Source: Verrucomicrobiaceae bacterium (GTDB lineage Bacteria; Verrucomicrobiota; Verrucomicrobiia; Verrucomicrobiales; Akkermansiaceae). Taken from it: a stretch of DNA of 33,565 bases. The translations under genes were made by a program, and so were the position numbers. Position 1 is the stretch's first letter; every line of letters begins with the position of its first letter. The stretch spans positions 1-33,565 of the forward strand of contig JAIXPW010000154.1 in assembly GCA_027485995.1 (NCBI GenBank), written 5' to 3'. Shown piece by piece: positions 16,877 to 24,430 of this stretch. The notes under the pieces were generated by a model, which was not told the DNA's origin, ran no database searches, and worked only from the letters and a program-made list of their open reading frames with translations.

Positions 16877-17293
16877 TTAGGAATTCTGCGGGCGGGCTGA
16901 GGAAGAATTTGCGAGGGTGGTTCGGCGAATCTTGGAGAAAATCAGATGCAGCTCATTGGCTTCCTTCCAGAGAACCGTTGCTGGGTCGCGAAGGTCGGAG
17001 TCGGCTTTGACGATCATGCGGAGCCAGAACTTGGTTTCCCGACACTCCTTGCGACAGGTATTGATTTTCAGGGCGAATTCCTTCCGTGAGACGGCATCGT
17101 CTGCCTCGCAGTAATTGGCACCGGCACTGGTTCCGGATCGCACAATCTGCGAAATCAACGGGCGCATCACCGAGGTTTCCTTGATCGACATCGCGAAGTC
17201 GATGATGGCTTCGCCAAAAGCTGCTGTGCGCTCCTCAAGATTGAACTTCGAGGTCTCACGCTTTGCTTCAGGTTCTATCGGATCTTCGCCCAT
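16877..17293 (-). CDS. Four-helix-bundle protein (S23 / 23S rRNA intervening-sequence family)
   Basis: A 138-residue, largely helical protein. It carries the family pattern: FNLEERTAAFGEAIIDFAMSI in helix 1, then PLISQIVRSGTSAGANYCEA, SRKEFALKINTCRKECRETKFWL, and a final helix EANELHLIFSKI. Relatives are encoded inside 23S rRNA intervening sequences or as free-standing genes; a related fold is the Avd accessory protein of diversity-generating retroelements. Molecular function is unknown. No reverse transcriptase, rRNA or variable repeat is nearby, so it is free-standing. It is framed by near-perfect 32-bp inverted repeats and sits inside what is otherwise a PSD1-DUF1501 pair, which suggests a small mobile or mobilisable unit. 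Confidence 0.88.
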   Translation of the reverse strand: MGEDPIEPEAKRETSKFNLEERTAAFGEAIIDFAMSIKETSVMRPLISQIVRSGTSAGANYCEADDAVSRKEFALKINTCRKECRETKFWLRMIVKADSDLRDPATVLWKEANELHLIFSKIRRTTLANSSSARPQNS

Positions 17294-17298
17294 CTTGG

Positions 17299-17330
17299 TT
17301 CGTCATTCGGAAATTCGGAATTAGTCATTC
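17299..17330. repeat. Right 32-bp inverted repeat arm of the S23 unit
   Basis: Reverse complement of the left arm at 16834-16865 with two mismatches. Its last base is also the last base of the PSD1 stop codon (TAG on minus, 17330-17332), so the unit begins exactly where the PSD1 gene ends. No clear target-site duplication is seen. Confidence 0.85.
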
Positions 17331-20206
17331 TAGCGCGTCAACGCGCTATCCAGGTTCAGCATGGTGTTCGCAACGAGCACCAGGGCGGCCTCGTCGGGAG
17401 TGGCTCCGAGTTTGGCGGATTCGGCTGGCTGCTTTTCGTAATCGGCCTTCGCCTCCGTGTGGAGCTGTGCGAGTGCTTCAAGGATGTCCGGTGCGGCGTC
17501 CTCAAGCGTGAGGCGCTTGTAGCCGGCAGAAAGCTTGGCTGTTAGATCCTGTCCGGCGGATTCCATGATCTTGGCAAAGGCTTTCGCAAACTCCATGTGC
17601 GCCGGATCGTTGAGTGTGACGAGAGCCTGCAGGGGCGTGTTCGTCGTGATGCGTCGGGCAGTGCAGACATCGCGGGTCGGGGCATCGAACATCAGGAAGG
17701 CCGGGTAGCCGCTGGTCCGTTTCGAGTAGGTGTAAATCCCACGCCGATAGCGGTCCTCGCCCTCGGAGTTCTTCCATCGCGCACCACTGTAGGCGGACTT
17801 CCAGATTCCATCCGGCTGCGGTGGATAGACCGGTGGGCCGAACTGCTTTTTCGAAAGCAAGCCCGACACCACCAGCGCCTGATCGCGGACCATTTCAGCC
17901 GTGAGGCGCTGCCTCGGGCCGCGCGAGACGAGGCGGTTCTTCGGGTCCTTGACCAGCAGGGCCGGACTGACTGCATCGGCCTGGCCATAGGCGGAGGAAA
18001 GGACGATCTCGCGCAAGAAGGGCTTCAGCTTCCAGCGATGCTCTTTCGAAAGCCGCAGCGCCAGATGGTCGAGCAACGGCTGGTTGCTCGGCAGGGTTCC
18101 GGAGGTGCCAAAGTCCTCCAGCGTTTCCACGATGCCGATGCCGAAAAGCTCCGACCACAGACGATTGGCCAACACCCGGGCGGTCAGCGGGTTCGAGTCT
18201 CCGGTCATCCAGCGGGCAAGGTCGATGCGGTCGAGACGACCTGCCTTTTTCGGCGGTGAAACGATGTCCGGAATGCCCGCCTGCACTGACTTCTCCTTCG
18301 TCATGCGGTTGCCACGGATGAAGACCCGGGTATCACGGCGGGCCTTGTCCTCGCGCTCGACGATCGAGGGAATCATCGTGCCTGGGATGGCATTGTAGCT
18401 TTTCTGGAGGCCGCCGAGCTCCGCCCATCGCGCGGCTCGCTCGGGTGAGTTGATGAACGTGTTGAGCGCCACATCGCTGGTCGTGGAGATCCGGAAATTC
18501 CTCAGCACGCAGCTCTGGTTTTCACCGTTGCAGACCGCGCCGTGGCGGATGCGGATTTCCAGCTTTGCATCGAGCGCGGGATTGGTCGGGACTTCCGGCA
18601 CGAAGCAGGCCTGACGGGGACCGCGCAGCACTGGATAGTCGCCAAAGCCGCTGCTTCCACCTCGGATCGAATCGTTCGGATCAAAGGGACCGGCCAGGAA
18701 ATCCGCGACGACCTCCTTGAATTTCAACGGTTGGCGGGTGCCGTCGGCCATCACCAGGTCGGCATCGAGCCCGGCGATGACCGCTCCGTGCTCCGACCAT
18801 TTCGCCGGGTCCTCGCTTTCCGGAAGGATGTCCACCTTCAAGGCCCCGAGCGGCGTCGCCGGCAGCGTGATGGTGTAAACCGAGCCGGTCGGGTTGGTGC
18901 CCCTGGCTTGATAAAGTCCGTTCGCCTTCTGCTCGATCTTGCCGGTCTCGGCGGACGCGACCGACGAAATGGCCTTTGCCTGAGTCCAGCCAGTAAGCTT
19001 GTCGGCCACGGACTTCGCCTCGTCGTTGATCGCACGACGGGTCTCGCGCACGGCCTTTTCCAGCCTCACCGCTTCGGCCTGGCTGGCGGGATCGTTGGCC
19101 ACCTTGGTCTTGGGAAACTCGTTGTTCAGGTCGCTGTCCTCGCTGTTGTCGAAGAAGGCCATGAAGCGGTAATAATCATCGTGCGGAATCGGATCGTAGG
19201 GGTGCGAGTGGCACTGCACACAGCCGAAAGTCGTGGCCTGCCACGCGGTCCAGGTGGTGTTGACACGATCCAGCACGGCGGCGGTGCGGTATTCCTCATC
19301 GTCGGTGCCACCCTCGGTGTTGTTCTGGGTGTTGCGATGAAAGGCGGCGGCGATGAAATCATCCGGCTCAGGATTCGGCAACAAGTCACCCGCGAGCTGT
19401 TTCTCGGTGAAACGATCAAAAGGCATGTCGCTGTTGAAGGCGCGGATCACCCAGTCACGGAACGGCCAGATGTCGCGATGCGGATCTTTTTCAAATCCGG
19501 TGGTGTCCGAGTAGCGCGCGAGGTCGAGCCACATCGCCGCCCAGCGCTCGCCATACTGGGGCGAGGCGAGCAGACGATCTACCACCGCCTCCTTCGCAGC
19601 CTTCGGATCGGTGGCGGCTGCCTGTTGAAAAGCGATCCATTCCTCCAATGACGGCGGCAGACCTGTTAGATCGAGCGACACCCTTCTCAGCCATTCCTGC
19701 GGAGATGCGGTCGGTGCGGCCGAAAGCCCCTCGGCCTCCAGCTTGCTCAGAATCAGCCGGTCCGCCTTGGTCGCGGCCCAGTCGGTCCTCTTGAGCGTAG
19801 GCTCGGTCGGCTCGACCGGCGGCATGAACGACCAGTGCTCCTCCCATTTCGCCCCCTGGCGGATCCATTCGGTGAGGGTGGCGATCTCGGCGTCCGATAA
19901 GCGCGGACCGTGTTTAGGCTTCGGCATCACCTCGTCCGGATCATGGCTGTTGATGCGTCGAACCAACTCGGAACCGGCCGGATCACCGGGAACGATGGCA
20001 GGCATTCCAGACTTTCCGCTCGCCAGTGCCTTCTGCCGGTAGATCAGCGAAATTTCCCCTGCCTCCTTCACCCCGCCGTGGCAGGCGGTGCAGTGCTTGG
20101 TGAAGATCGGCCGGATGTCGCGGTTGAAGACGATGGCTTCGTCCGCCACCGCCATCACCGGCATGCCACAGCCCAATGCCACCAGAAAAATCCTCGCTCT
20201 GCTCAT
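17330..20206 (-). CDS. PSD1-type protein: cytochrome c-like N-terminus, DUF1549 and DUF1553
   Basis: A secreted 958-residue protein of the planctomycete/verrucomicrobial PSD1 group. A signal peptide covers about residues 1-21. A planctomycete cytochrome C domain follows, with haem motif C39-TA-C42-H43, and a distal PKHGPRLSDAEIATLTEWI segment. DUF1549 is next (LTGLPPSLEEWIAF, then YGERWAAMWLDLARYSDTTGFEKD), with a second C-V-Q-C-H motif in CVQCHSHPYDP. A middle beta domain is followed by DUF1553 (DLARWMTGDSNPLTARVLANRLW; ends NTMLNLDSALTR). Family members are thought to support redox steps in polysaccharide or organic-matter use, but no reaction is proven. An SD-like AAGAGG lies about 10 bases before the ATG. 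The AraC gene is divergent and the probable regulator. Confidence 0.93.
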   Translation of the reverse strand: MSRARIFLVALGCGMPVMAVADEAIVFNRDIRPIFTKHCTACHGGVKEAGEISLIYRQKALASGKSGMPAIVPGDPAGSELVRRINSHDPDEVMPKPKHGPRLSDAEIATLTEWIRQGAKWEEHWSFMPPVEPTEPTLKRTDWAATKADRLILSKLEAEGLSAAPTASPQEWLRRVSLDLTGLPPSLEEWIAFQQAAATDPKAAKEAVVDRLLASPQYGERWAAMWLDLARYSDTTGFEKDPHRDIWPFRDWVIRAFNSDMPFDRFTEKQLAGDLLPNPEPDDFIAAAFHRNTQNNTEGGTDDEEYRTAAVLDRVNTTWTAWQATTFGCVQCHSHPYDPIPHDDYYRFMAFFDNSEDSDLNNEFPKTKVANDPASQAEAVRLEKAVRETRRAINDEAKSVADKLTGWTQAKAISSVASAETGKIEQKANGLYQARGTNPTGSVYTITLPATPLGALKVDILPESEDPAKWSEHGAVIAGLDADLVMADGTRQPLKFKEVVADFLAGPFDPNDSIRGGSSGFGDYPVLRGPRQACFVPEVPTNPALDAKLEIRIRHGAVCNGENQSCVLRNFRISTTSDVALNTFINSPERAARWAELGGLQKSYNAIPGTMIPSIVEREDKARRDTRVFIRGNRMTKEKSVQAGIPDIVSPPKKAGRLDRIDLARWMTGDSNPLTARVLANRLWSELFGIGIVETLEDFGTSGTLPSNQPLLDHLALRLSKEHRWKLKPFLREIVLSSAYGQADAVSPALLVKDPKNRLVSRGPRQRLTAEMVRDQALVVSGLLSKKQFGPPVYPPQPDGIWKSAYSGARWKNSEGEDRYRRGIYTYSKRTSGYPAFLMFDAPTRDVCTARRITTNTPLQALVTLNDPAHMEFAKAFAKIMESAGQDLTAKLSAGYKRLTLEDAAPDILEALAQLHTEAKADYEKQPAESAKLGATPDEAALVLVANTMLNLDSALTR

Positions 20207-20252
20207 GTCGGAAACCTCTTACGCCGGGAATCTGGGGAAAGCTCCACACGAC

Positions 20253-20277
20253 ACTTGATCCATTTGGGAAAAACTTG
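20253..20277. promoter_or_regulatory. Candidate AraC operator: two ACTTG direct repeats
   Basis: ACTTG occurs at 20253-20257 and 20273-20277, 20 bases apart, about two DNA turns, as for paired AraC-type half sites. The first overlaps the predicted -35 of the AraC gene and the second ends just before its -10, so binding could repress the AraC gene and act on divergent PSD1 transcription. Confidence 0.3.
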
Positions 20278-20283
20278 TGTTTT
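20255..20283 (+). promoter_or_regulatory. Predicted promoter of the AraC-family gene
   Basis: TTGATC (20255-20260), 17-base spacer, TGTTTT (20278-20283), then 6 bases to the ATG at 20290. The -10 is a weak match, but the spacing equals that seen before several other genes in the window. Confidence 0.35.
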
Positions 20284-20289
20284 CTGGTC

Positions 20290-21105
20290 ATGAGTCAGCC
20301 GAAGTGGACCATCCTCCTCCAGCAGGAGAAATGCCCGCTCGGCTCGCTCGTGGAAATCGGCGAGATCCACGCCTCGCGCGGCGGAATGGTCCGCTTCCGA
20401 CGCCTTCAACGCTACGCCTTCGTCCTGATCCTGCGCGGCGAGGGCCACTACGACGACGAACTCGGCCGATCCCGCAGCCTCACGGCGGGCGATTGGATCC
20501 TGGTGTTGCCGGAGTTCGGCCACTGCTACACCCCCTGGAAACGCGGCGGCTGGGATGAACTCTACGTCATGTTCGAAGGCCCGGTTTTCGAGGTCTGGAA
20601 ATCCAGCGGACTGCTTTCCCCTTCGCATCTAACAGGACATCTGTTATCTCATCAAGACTGGCTCCGGGAGTTTCGTGAAAGCGTGCTCGATCCTGCTTCC
20701 GGCTCCCTGGAGAAACTCTGTGCCTTTCAAGGTCTGCTCGGACAGGCGATCCAGGGCTCCAACCCCGGCCTCATGGAGACCACCGACAGGCCCGGCTGGT
20801 TCGCCGAAGCCTGCCGCCTCCTTTCCCAACCGCATGCGAAACCTCGTGACGTCGCCACCCGGCTCGGCCTGAGTTACGAGAGTTTCCGCCGCAGGTTCAG
20901 GCAGCTCGCCGGAGTGGCTCCGCAAAAGTTCCACCTCTCCCAGATGCTCAACTCCGCCGCCCGGCTGCTCGACTCCACCGACCTGAAGTCCGCCGAGATC
21001 GCCCGCACACTGGGCTTCTGCGATGAGGCGTATTTCTCCCGCTCCTTCAAAAAGGAAAAGGGTCGCTCCCCGCGAACCTACCGCCGCAACCAGTCCGGCA
21101 CCTGA
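20290..21105 (+). CDS. AraC-family transcriptional regulator
   Basis: A 271-residue DNA-binding regulator. The N-terminal half is a cupin-like sensing domain (FRRLQRYAFVLILRGEGHY, LTAGDWILVLPEFGHCYTPW). The C-terminal 100 residues contain two helix-turn-helix motifs (DVATRLGLSYESFRRRFRQL and SAEIARTLGFCDEAYFSRSF) ending KEKGRSPRTYRR, the AraC/XylS signature. The frame is open upstream to 20176, inside the divergent PSD1 gene. The ATG at 20290 is chosen because the domain starts there and a promoter-like pair ends 6 bases before it. Its position, divergent from PSD1 across 83 bp, suggests that it controls the PSD1-DUF1501 genes in response to a sugar-like signal. Its stop codon directly abuts that of convergent trmD. 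Confidence 0.9.
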   Translation: MSQPKWTILLQQEKCPLGSLVEIGEIHASRGGMVRFRRLQRYAFVLILRGEGHYDDELGRSRSLTAGDWILVLPEFGHCYTPWKRGGWDELYVMFEGPVFEVWKSSGLLSPSHLTGHLLSHQDWLREFRESVLDPASGSLEKLCAFQGLLGQAIQGSNPGLMETTDRPGWFAEACRLLSQPHAKPRDVATRLGLSYESFRRRFRQLAGVAPQKFHLSQMLNSAARLLDSTDLKSAEIARTLGFCDEAYFSRSFKKEKGRSPRTYRRNQSGT

Positions 21106-21780
21106 TCAACTCTCCAACAGATCCGGCCGGTTCGCCCGCGTTCGCTCCAGGGCCCTCTCCTTCCGCCACTTCGCGATGTTTCCATGGTGCCCGGAAAGCA
21201 GGATCTCCGGGACGACGTGACCACGAAAATCGATCGGCCGCGTGTAGGCCGGCGCTTCCAGTAGGTTCGGATCGGAAAAGGACTCTTCCACGCTTGATTG
21301 CTCGTTGCCCAGCGCTCCTGGCAGCAGACGGACGATTGCATCCGTGACCACCGCCGCCGCGATCGCGCCATTCGTCAGCACGTAGTCACCGATCGAAAGC
21401 TCCAGATCGACGAGCTGCTCGATGACCCGGTGATCCACGCCTTCGTAATGCCCGCAGAGCAGGATCAGGTGCGATTCGGCGGAAAGCTCCCGCGCCACCG
21501 CCTGCTTGAAGACCCTTCCCTGCGGCGTCATCAGCACGACTTTTGACTCCGGCGTCCGCAGTTGTTCGATCGCGGCAAAGATCGGCTCCGGCTTCAACAG
21601 CATCCCCTGGCCTCCGCCGCAGAGGGTGTCGTCGGCCTTGTGATGCTTGTCGGTGGTCCAGTCGCGCAAATTGTGCGCCGCGATCTCCACCAGCCCGGCC
21701 TTCCGCGCACGCTGGATGATGCTCTCGCTCAAAGGCGCGAGCGCGATCTCCGGAAACAGCGTGACGATGTCGATGCGCAT
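21106..21780 (-). CDS. trmD: tRNA (guanine37-N1)-methyltransferase TrmD
   Basis: TrmD methylates G37 next to the anticodon using S-adenosylmethionine and prevents frameshifting. The 224-residue protein has the SPOUT knot blocks: DDTLCGGGQGMLLKPEPI (residues 51-68), LLCGHYEGVDHRVIEQ (107-122), ELSIGDYVLTNG (127-138), and the catalytic-loop region ESFSDPNLLEAPAYTRP (D170). The start is the ATG at 21778-21780 (MRIDIVTLFPE, the standard TrmD N-terminus); the frame's upstream ATG at 21822 lies inside heptad repeats and is spurious. It is not in the common rpsP-rimM-trmD-rplS operon. Its promoter appears to be built from the repeats. Confidence 0.96.
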   Translation of the reverse strand: MRIDIVTLFPEIALAPLSESIIQRARKAGLVEIAAHNLRDWTTDKHHKADDTLCGGGQGMLLKPEPIFAAIEQLRTPESKVVLMTPQGRVFKQAVARELSAESHLILLCGHYEGVDHRVIEQLVDLELSIGDYVLTNGAIAAAVVTDAIVRLLPGALGNEQSSVEESFSDPNLLEAPAYTRPIDFRGHVVPEILLSGHHGNIAKWRKERALERTRANRPDLLES

Positions 21781-21786
21781 GGGGGA

Positions 21787-21815
21787 AGTGTTCAGGTTCA
21801 AGTGTTCAGTTTCAA
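21787..21815 (-). promoter_or_regulatory. Predicted trmD promoter made of heptad repeat units
   Basis: Minus-strand TTGAAA (21810-21815), 17-base spacer, AACACT (21787-21792), then 6 bases to the trmD ATG. Both hexamers fall within the 7-bp repeat tract. The -10 matches the consensus at only three positions. Confidence 0.35.
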
Positions 21816-21851
21816 GGGGCAATGGAACTTGGAACTTGGAACTTGGAACTT
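21788..21851. repeat. Heptad repeat tract between trmD and xerC
   Basis: Four degenerate units, GTGTTCA, GGTTCAA, GTGTTCA and GTTTCAA (21788-21815), are followed by 8 bases and then four exact copies of GGAACTT (21824-21851). Read in the right strand and phase, the units are GAA-led heptads (GAACACT, GAACCTG, GAACTTG). The two halves are roughly complementary and could form a hairpin. The tract fills most of the 95-bp divergent gap. Confidence 0.85.
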
Positions 21852-21875
21852 CCGGCCCGACCCTTCCCCACGACG

Positions 21876-22760
21876 ATGGAACCAGCGATCGACTCCTTCA
21901 TCATGTATCTCGCGGTCGAGCGCGGGCTTTCGACTGCCTACCAGTCGTCGGTCCGGCAGACGCTGGATGCCCTCGCGGAATGGATGAAGAAGCAGGAGTT
22001 GCCGCTTTCCGAGATCGGCGTGGACGAGCTGACGCGCTTCCTTTCCGCCCGAAAGGACAGCGGGCTCTCCGCCGCCTCGCTGCGGATCACCACGGTGCAT
22101 CTGAAGGTGTTCTTCCGCTGGATGGCGATGCGCGGCAAACTACCGATGGACCCGGCCGAGCCGCTGATCTCGCCAAGGCCGGATAAATCGCTGCCTGAAA
22201 CGATCCACTTCGGCGACGTGGCGAAGCTGCTGGATTCGATCGACCGCTCGAAGTTCCTCGGCCGTCGCGACCACACCATGCTGGAGCTGTTCTACTCCTC
22301 CGGCCTGCGGCTTTCCGAGCTCTGTCAGGCGCGACTTGAGACACTGGACTTCGAGGAAAACTTCATCCGCGTCACCGGCAAGGGCAACAAGACCCGCATC
22401 GTCCCGGTCGGTGGAAAAGCCAAGGAAGCGCTGGAGGACTACCTCGCGAACGAGCGACCGAGCCTCGTGAAGAAGAAGACCTCCTCGCACATCTTCCTCA
22501 GCGTCCGCGGCGGAGCGCTTTCACCGGATCGCGTGCGGGAAATCGTGAAGGAACGGGCGAAGATGGCAGGGATCGACCACAACGTCTATCCGCATCTGTT
22601 GCGGCACTCCTTCGCCACCCACCTGCTCGAAGGCGGAGCCGACTTGCGGGTGATCCAGGAGCTGTTAGGCCACGCCGACATCAGCACCACCCAGATCTAC
22701 ACCCACGTCGAGGGCAAGCGGCTGAAGGCGGTGCATAAGAAGTTTCATCCGAGGGGGTGA
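21876..22760 (+). CDS. xerC: XerC/XerD-type tyrosine recombinase
   Basis: A site-specific recombinase that probably resolves chromosome dimers at dif. The 294-residue protein has an N-terminal SAM-like core-binding domain (about residues 1-90) and a catalytic domain with the full set: R145 (GLRLSEL), K169/K172 (GKGNK), H240 and R243 ([12 protein letters not shown]), H266 ([16 protein letters not shown]) and nucleophile Y275. The length and ending [14 protein letters not shown] are typical of chromosomal XerC/D, not of phage integrases. The ATG at 21876 is chosen; the in-frame ATG at 21822 would translate the repeat tract (MELGTWNLEL). Heptad repeats flank the gene on both sides. Whether it is XerC or XerD is not settled. 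Confidence 0.92.
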   Translation: MEPAIDSFIMYLAVERGLSTAYQSSVRQTLDALAEWMKKQELPLSEIGVDELTRFLSARKDSGLSAASLRITTVHLKVFFRWMAMRGKLPMDPAEPLISPRPDKSLPETIHFGDVAKLLDSIDRSKFLGRRDHTMLELFYSSGLRLSELCQARLETLDFEENFIRVTGKGNKTRIVPVGGKAKEALEDYLANERPSLVKKKTSSHIFLSVRGGALSPDRVREIVKERAKMAGIDHNVYPHLLRHSFATHLLEGGADLRVIQELLGHADISTTQIYTHVEGKRLKAVHKKFHPRG

Positions 22761-22767
22761 GGGAGTT

Positions 22768-22837
22768 GAACATCGAACATCGAACATCGAAAACTGAAAA
22801 CTGAAAACTGAAAACTGAAAACTGAAAACTGAAAACT
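22768..22837. repeat. Perfect 7-bp tandem repeat tract downstream of xerC
   Basis: Three exact copies of GAACATC (22768-22788) run in phase into seven exact copies of GAAAACT (22789-22837), ten heptads in all. The last base is shared with the stop codon of the convergent small lipoprotein-like gene. Exact copies imply recent slippage or expansion. Confidence 0.95.
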
Positions 22838-23139
22838 TATCTCATTTCGATCTCTCGTTTACTCTTGGAGACTTTTTGAGTTGGAATTGGAATATCAACC
22901 TGTGACTCCCCGACTTCATAGCCGAAGAGAACCTTTTTCTCAAACCTTCCGTCGTGATTGTCGTCCCGCAGCTCCCAATCCATATCGAAGCCACCAGGAT
23001 ACTTGTGCTTCTCGAGATCGACCTTTCCGTCGCCATTTCGATCGAAATAGGAAACCAGATGTCGGTATTTCGTTGAGGCCGCGCAGCTGAGCATCACTCC
23101 GGTCACCGCCACCAGCAAGCTGTTGGAGAGGAGTCTCAT
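22837..23139 (-). CDS. Small exported EF-hand-like protein
   Basis: A 100-residue protein with an N-terminal hydrophobic signal ending GVMLSCAAS, where C19 could be lipidated, although the lipobox is imperfect. Two calcium-loop-like stretches follow: DRNGDGKVDLE (about residues 34-44) and DDNHDGRFEKK (about 59-69), with acidic residues at EF-hand positions. The rest is charged and unrecognised. It may be a calcium-binding surface lipoprotein. Its stop codon touches the tandem repeats that follow xerC. Confidence 0.65.
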   Translation of the reverse strand: MRLLSNSLLVAVTGVMLSCAASTKYRHLVSYFDRNGDGKVDLEKHKYPGGFDMDWELRDDNHDGRFEKKVLFGYEVGESQVDIPIPTQKVSKSKREIEMR

Positions 23140-23172
23140 GGGAGATATGCCCTGATGGTGAACAGCAAAACC

Positions 23173-23880
23173 CTATTTCCCAAATTCATTCATCTTCAGC
23201 TCCGAGCCCGCGGCCGGCTTCGGTGGCTCCACCGGCGCGGGCTTTGCAGGTTCGGGTGAGGTGGGCTCAGGCGAAGCGGGCTTTTCCGGCTCCTTCGCGG
23301 GGGACGTCGGTGCACCTGGAGTCGGGGCCGGGGCAGGGGCCACGGGCTTGCCGTCTTCGGTGCGGATCGCCTGATAGAGCTGGTTGTAATTGTGGCGCAG
23401 GGCGGAGGGGAAGGACACGCGACCGGCCTCAACGATTTTCTCGCGGAGCAGTTTCGAGGAAAGATCGGCCACGAGATCACCGCCGATCTTCACGGCCGCT
23501 CCAATGCCACCCACCTGGGCTCCGGCATTGGCGCTGCCGCGGATGAGGTCGCTGGAAATCGAGATGCCCTGGAGGGCAAGGGTCGATTGGGCGGAAGAGA
23601 TCTGACCGTTCGGCGAGACGGTGATTTCCAGGACCGCGTGGTCGTTCGAGGAGAGCAGACCGCGCAGGTGGTCGATGCGGATTGAGACGAAAAGCCCGCC
23701 ATCGGGGGTGGGGCTGATCTCGGGCTTGTAGGTGCGGTAATTGCTGCCGGAGAGGGCGTAGCTGACGGTCTTTCCGTCCCAACCGCCGAGGCTTTTTCCG
23801 AACGCCTCCTCATCGATGCGCGGGGCGGCGAACGCGGTGCCGAGACTGGCAGCCAGCAGGAGAAGGGTGGAGCGGATCAT
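23173..23880 (-). CDS. Exported protein of unknown function with Pro-rich tail
   Basis: A 235-residue protein with signal peptide MIRSTLLLLAASLGTAFA and predicted cleavage before APRIDEE. The central 130 residues look beta-rich (VSYALSGSNYRTYKPEI, then HAVLEITVSPNGQISSAQSTL) and are not recognised. From about residue 180 the chain is Pro/Ala/Glu/Lys-rich low complexity, probably a spacer through the envelope. The open frame continues upstream to 24234 but is Arg/Ser noise there and overlaps the DUF1232 gene in another frame. The ATG at 23878-23880 is therefore used. Confidence 0.65.
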   Translation of the reverse strand: MIRSTLLLLAASLGTAFAAPRIDEEAFGKSLGGWDGKTVSYALSGSNYRTYKPEISPTPDGGLFVSIRIDHLRGLLSSNDHAVLEITVSPNGQISSAQSTLALQGISISSDLIRGSANAGAQVGGIGAAVKIGGDLVADLSSKLLREKIVEAGRVSFPSALRHNYNQLYQAIRTEDGKPVAPAPAPTPGAPTSPAKEPEKPASPEPTSPEPAKPAPVEPPKPAAGSELKMNEFGK

Positions 23881-23923
23881 AAGCGTGTCCGGGGAGTTGA
23901 TACCACGTTTCAGCGGAAATCGT

Positions 23924-24316
23924 TCAGGAAAATTCTGAGGGCGGCGGTGTGTTGTGTTTCCCGAGGAGTTTATCGAAACGCTCGCGGGCCTTCGCCTTGT
24001 GTTCGTCCTTGATGTAGGCGGAGACCGTGCCGAGGGCGATGACGAGGGCCGACATGTCTTCGCTGTAGCCCACGCCGGGAAGGAAATCCGGGATGAGGTC
24101 GGTCGGCAGGATAAAGTAACCGAGTGCGCCGACGATGATCGCCTTGGCCTGTGGCGGGGTGTCCTTGTCCTGGAGACAGTAGAAAAGTGTGAGTGCGGTG
24201 ACGAGAGTCTTCTCCCCGGCGAAACGGGCGGCACGGGTCAGCGTGCTCCACAAACGAGGTCCTGAATACCAGCGGGCAGCCTTGTATTTGGCGGGAAGTT
24301 GGGGAGGTTCGCTCAT
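23924..24316 (-). CDS. DUF1232 (YkvA-like) membrane protein
   Basis: A 130-residue protein with the DUF1232 core, ALGYFILPTDLIPDFLPGVG, then YSEDMSALVIALGTVSAYI. The P-x-D-L-I-P-D motif and the two flanking hydrophobic segments define the family; its function is unknown. The N-terminal part includes a further hydrophobic stretch (TLVTALTLFYCLQD). The frame is open to 25180 but that part opposes the glycosylase gene, so the ATG at 24314-24316 is used. It is divergent from the uracil-DNA glycosylase gene across 114 bp. Confidence 0.82.
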   Translation of the reverse strand: MSEPPQLPAKYKAARWYSGPRLWSTLTRAARFAGEKTLVTALTLFYCLQDKDTPPQAKAIIVGALGYFILPTDLIPDFLPGVGYSEDMSALVIALGTVSAYIKDEHKAKARERFDKLLGKHNTPPPSEFS

Positions 24317-24395
24317 GGAAAAGGCCGGAGTCTTCGCAGATTCCAGGGAGATCGCAACTACAAGCCCGGCGCAGCATTGGAATGCGAGGTGATCG

Positions 24396-24424
24396 TTGCA
24401 CAGCGTCGCCCGGCCCGCTAGCGT
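24396..24424 (+). promoter_or_regulatory. Predicted promoter of the uracil-DNA glycosylase operon
   Basis: TTGCAC (24396-24401), 17-base spacer, TAGCGT (24419-24424), 6 bases to the GTG start at 24431. The hexamers are nearly the same as those of the vapBC promoter. A transcript would be leaderless with a GTG start. Confidence 0.45.
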
Positions 24425-24430
24425 CGCGCC

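Noticed and set aside
16877..17293. S23 protein as the Avd partner of a diversity-generating retroelement
   Set aside because: No reverse transcriptase, template repeat or variable repeat was found in the window.
21822..21875. Extended N-termini of trmD and xerC starting inside the heptad repeats
   Set aside because: The added residues only translate the repeats, and the standard N-termini of both families begin at 21780 and 21876.
21876..22760. Tyrosine recombinase as an integrase of a mobile island
   Set aside because: Length, N-terminus and C-terminal tail fit housekeeping XerC/D. No tRNA, attachment-site duplication or phage gene is nearby.
22768..22837. Tandem heptads as a CRISPR array
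   Set aside because: Units are 7 bp, contiguous and without spacers. No cas genes are present.
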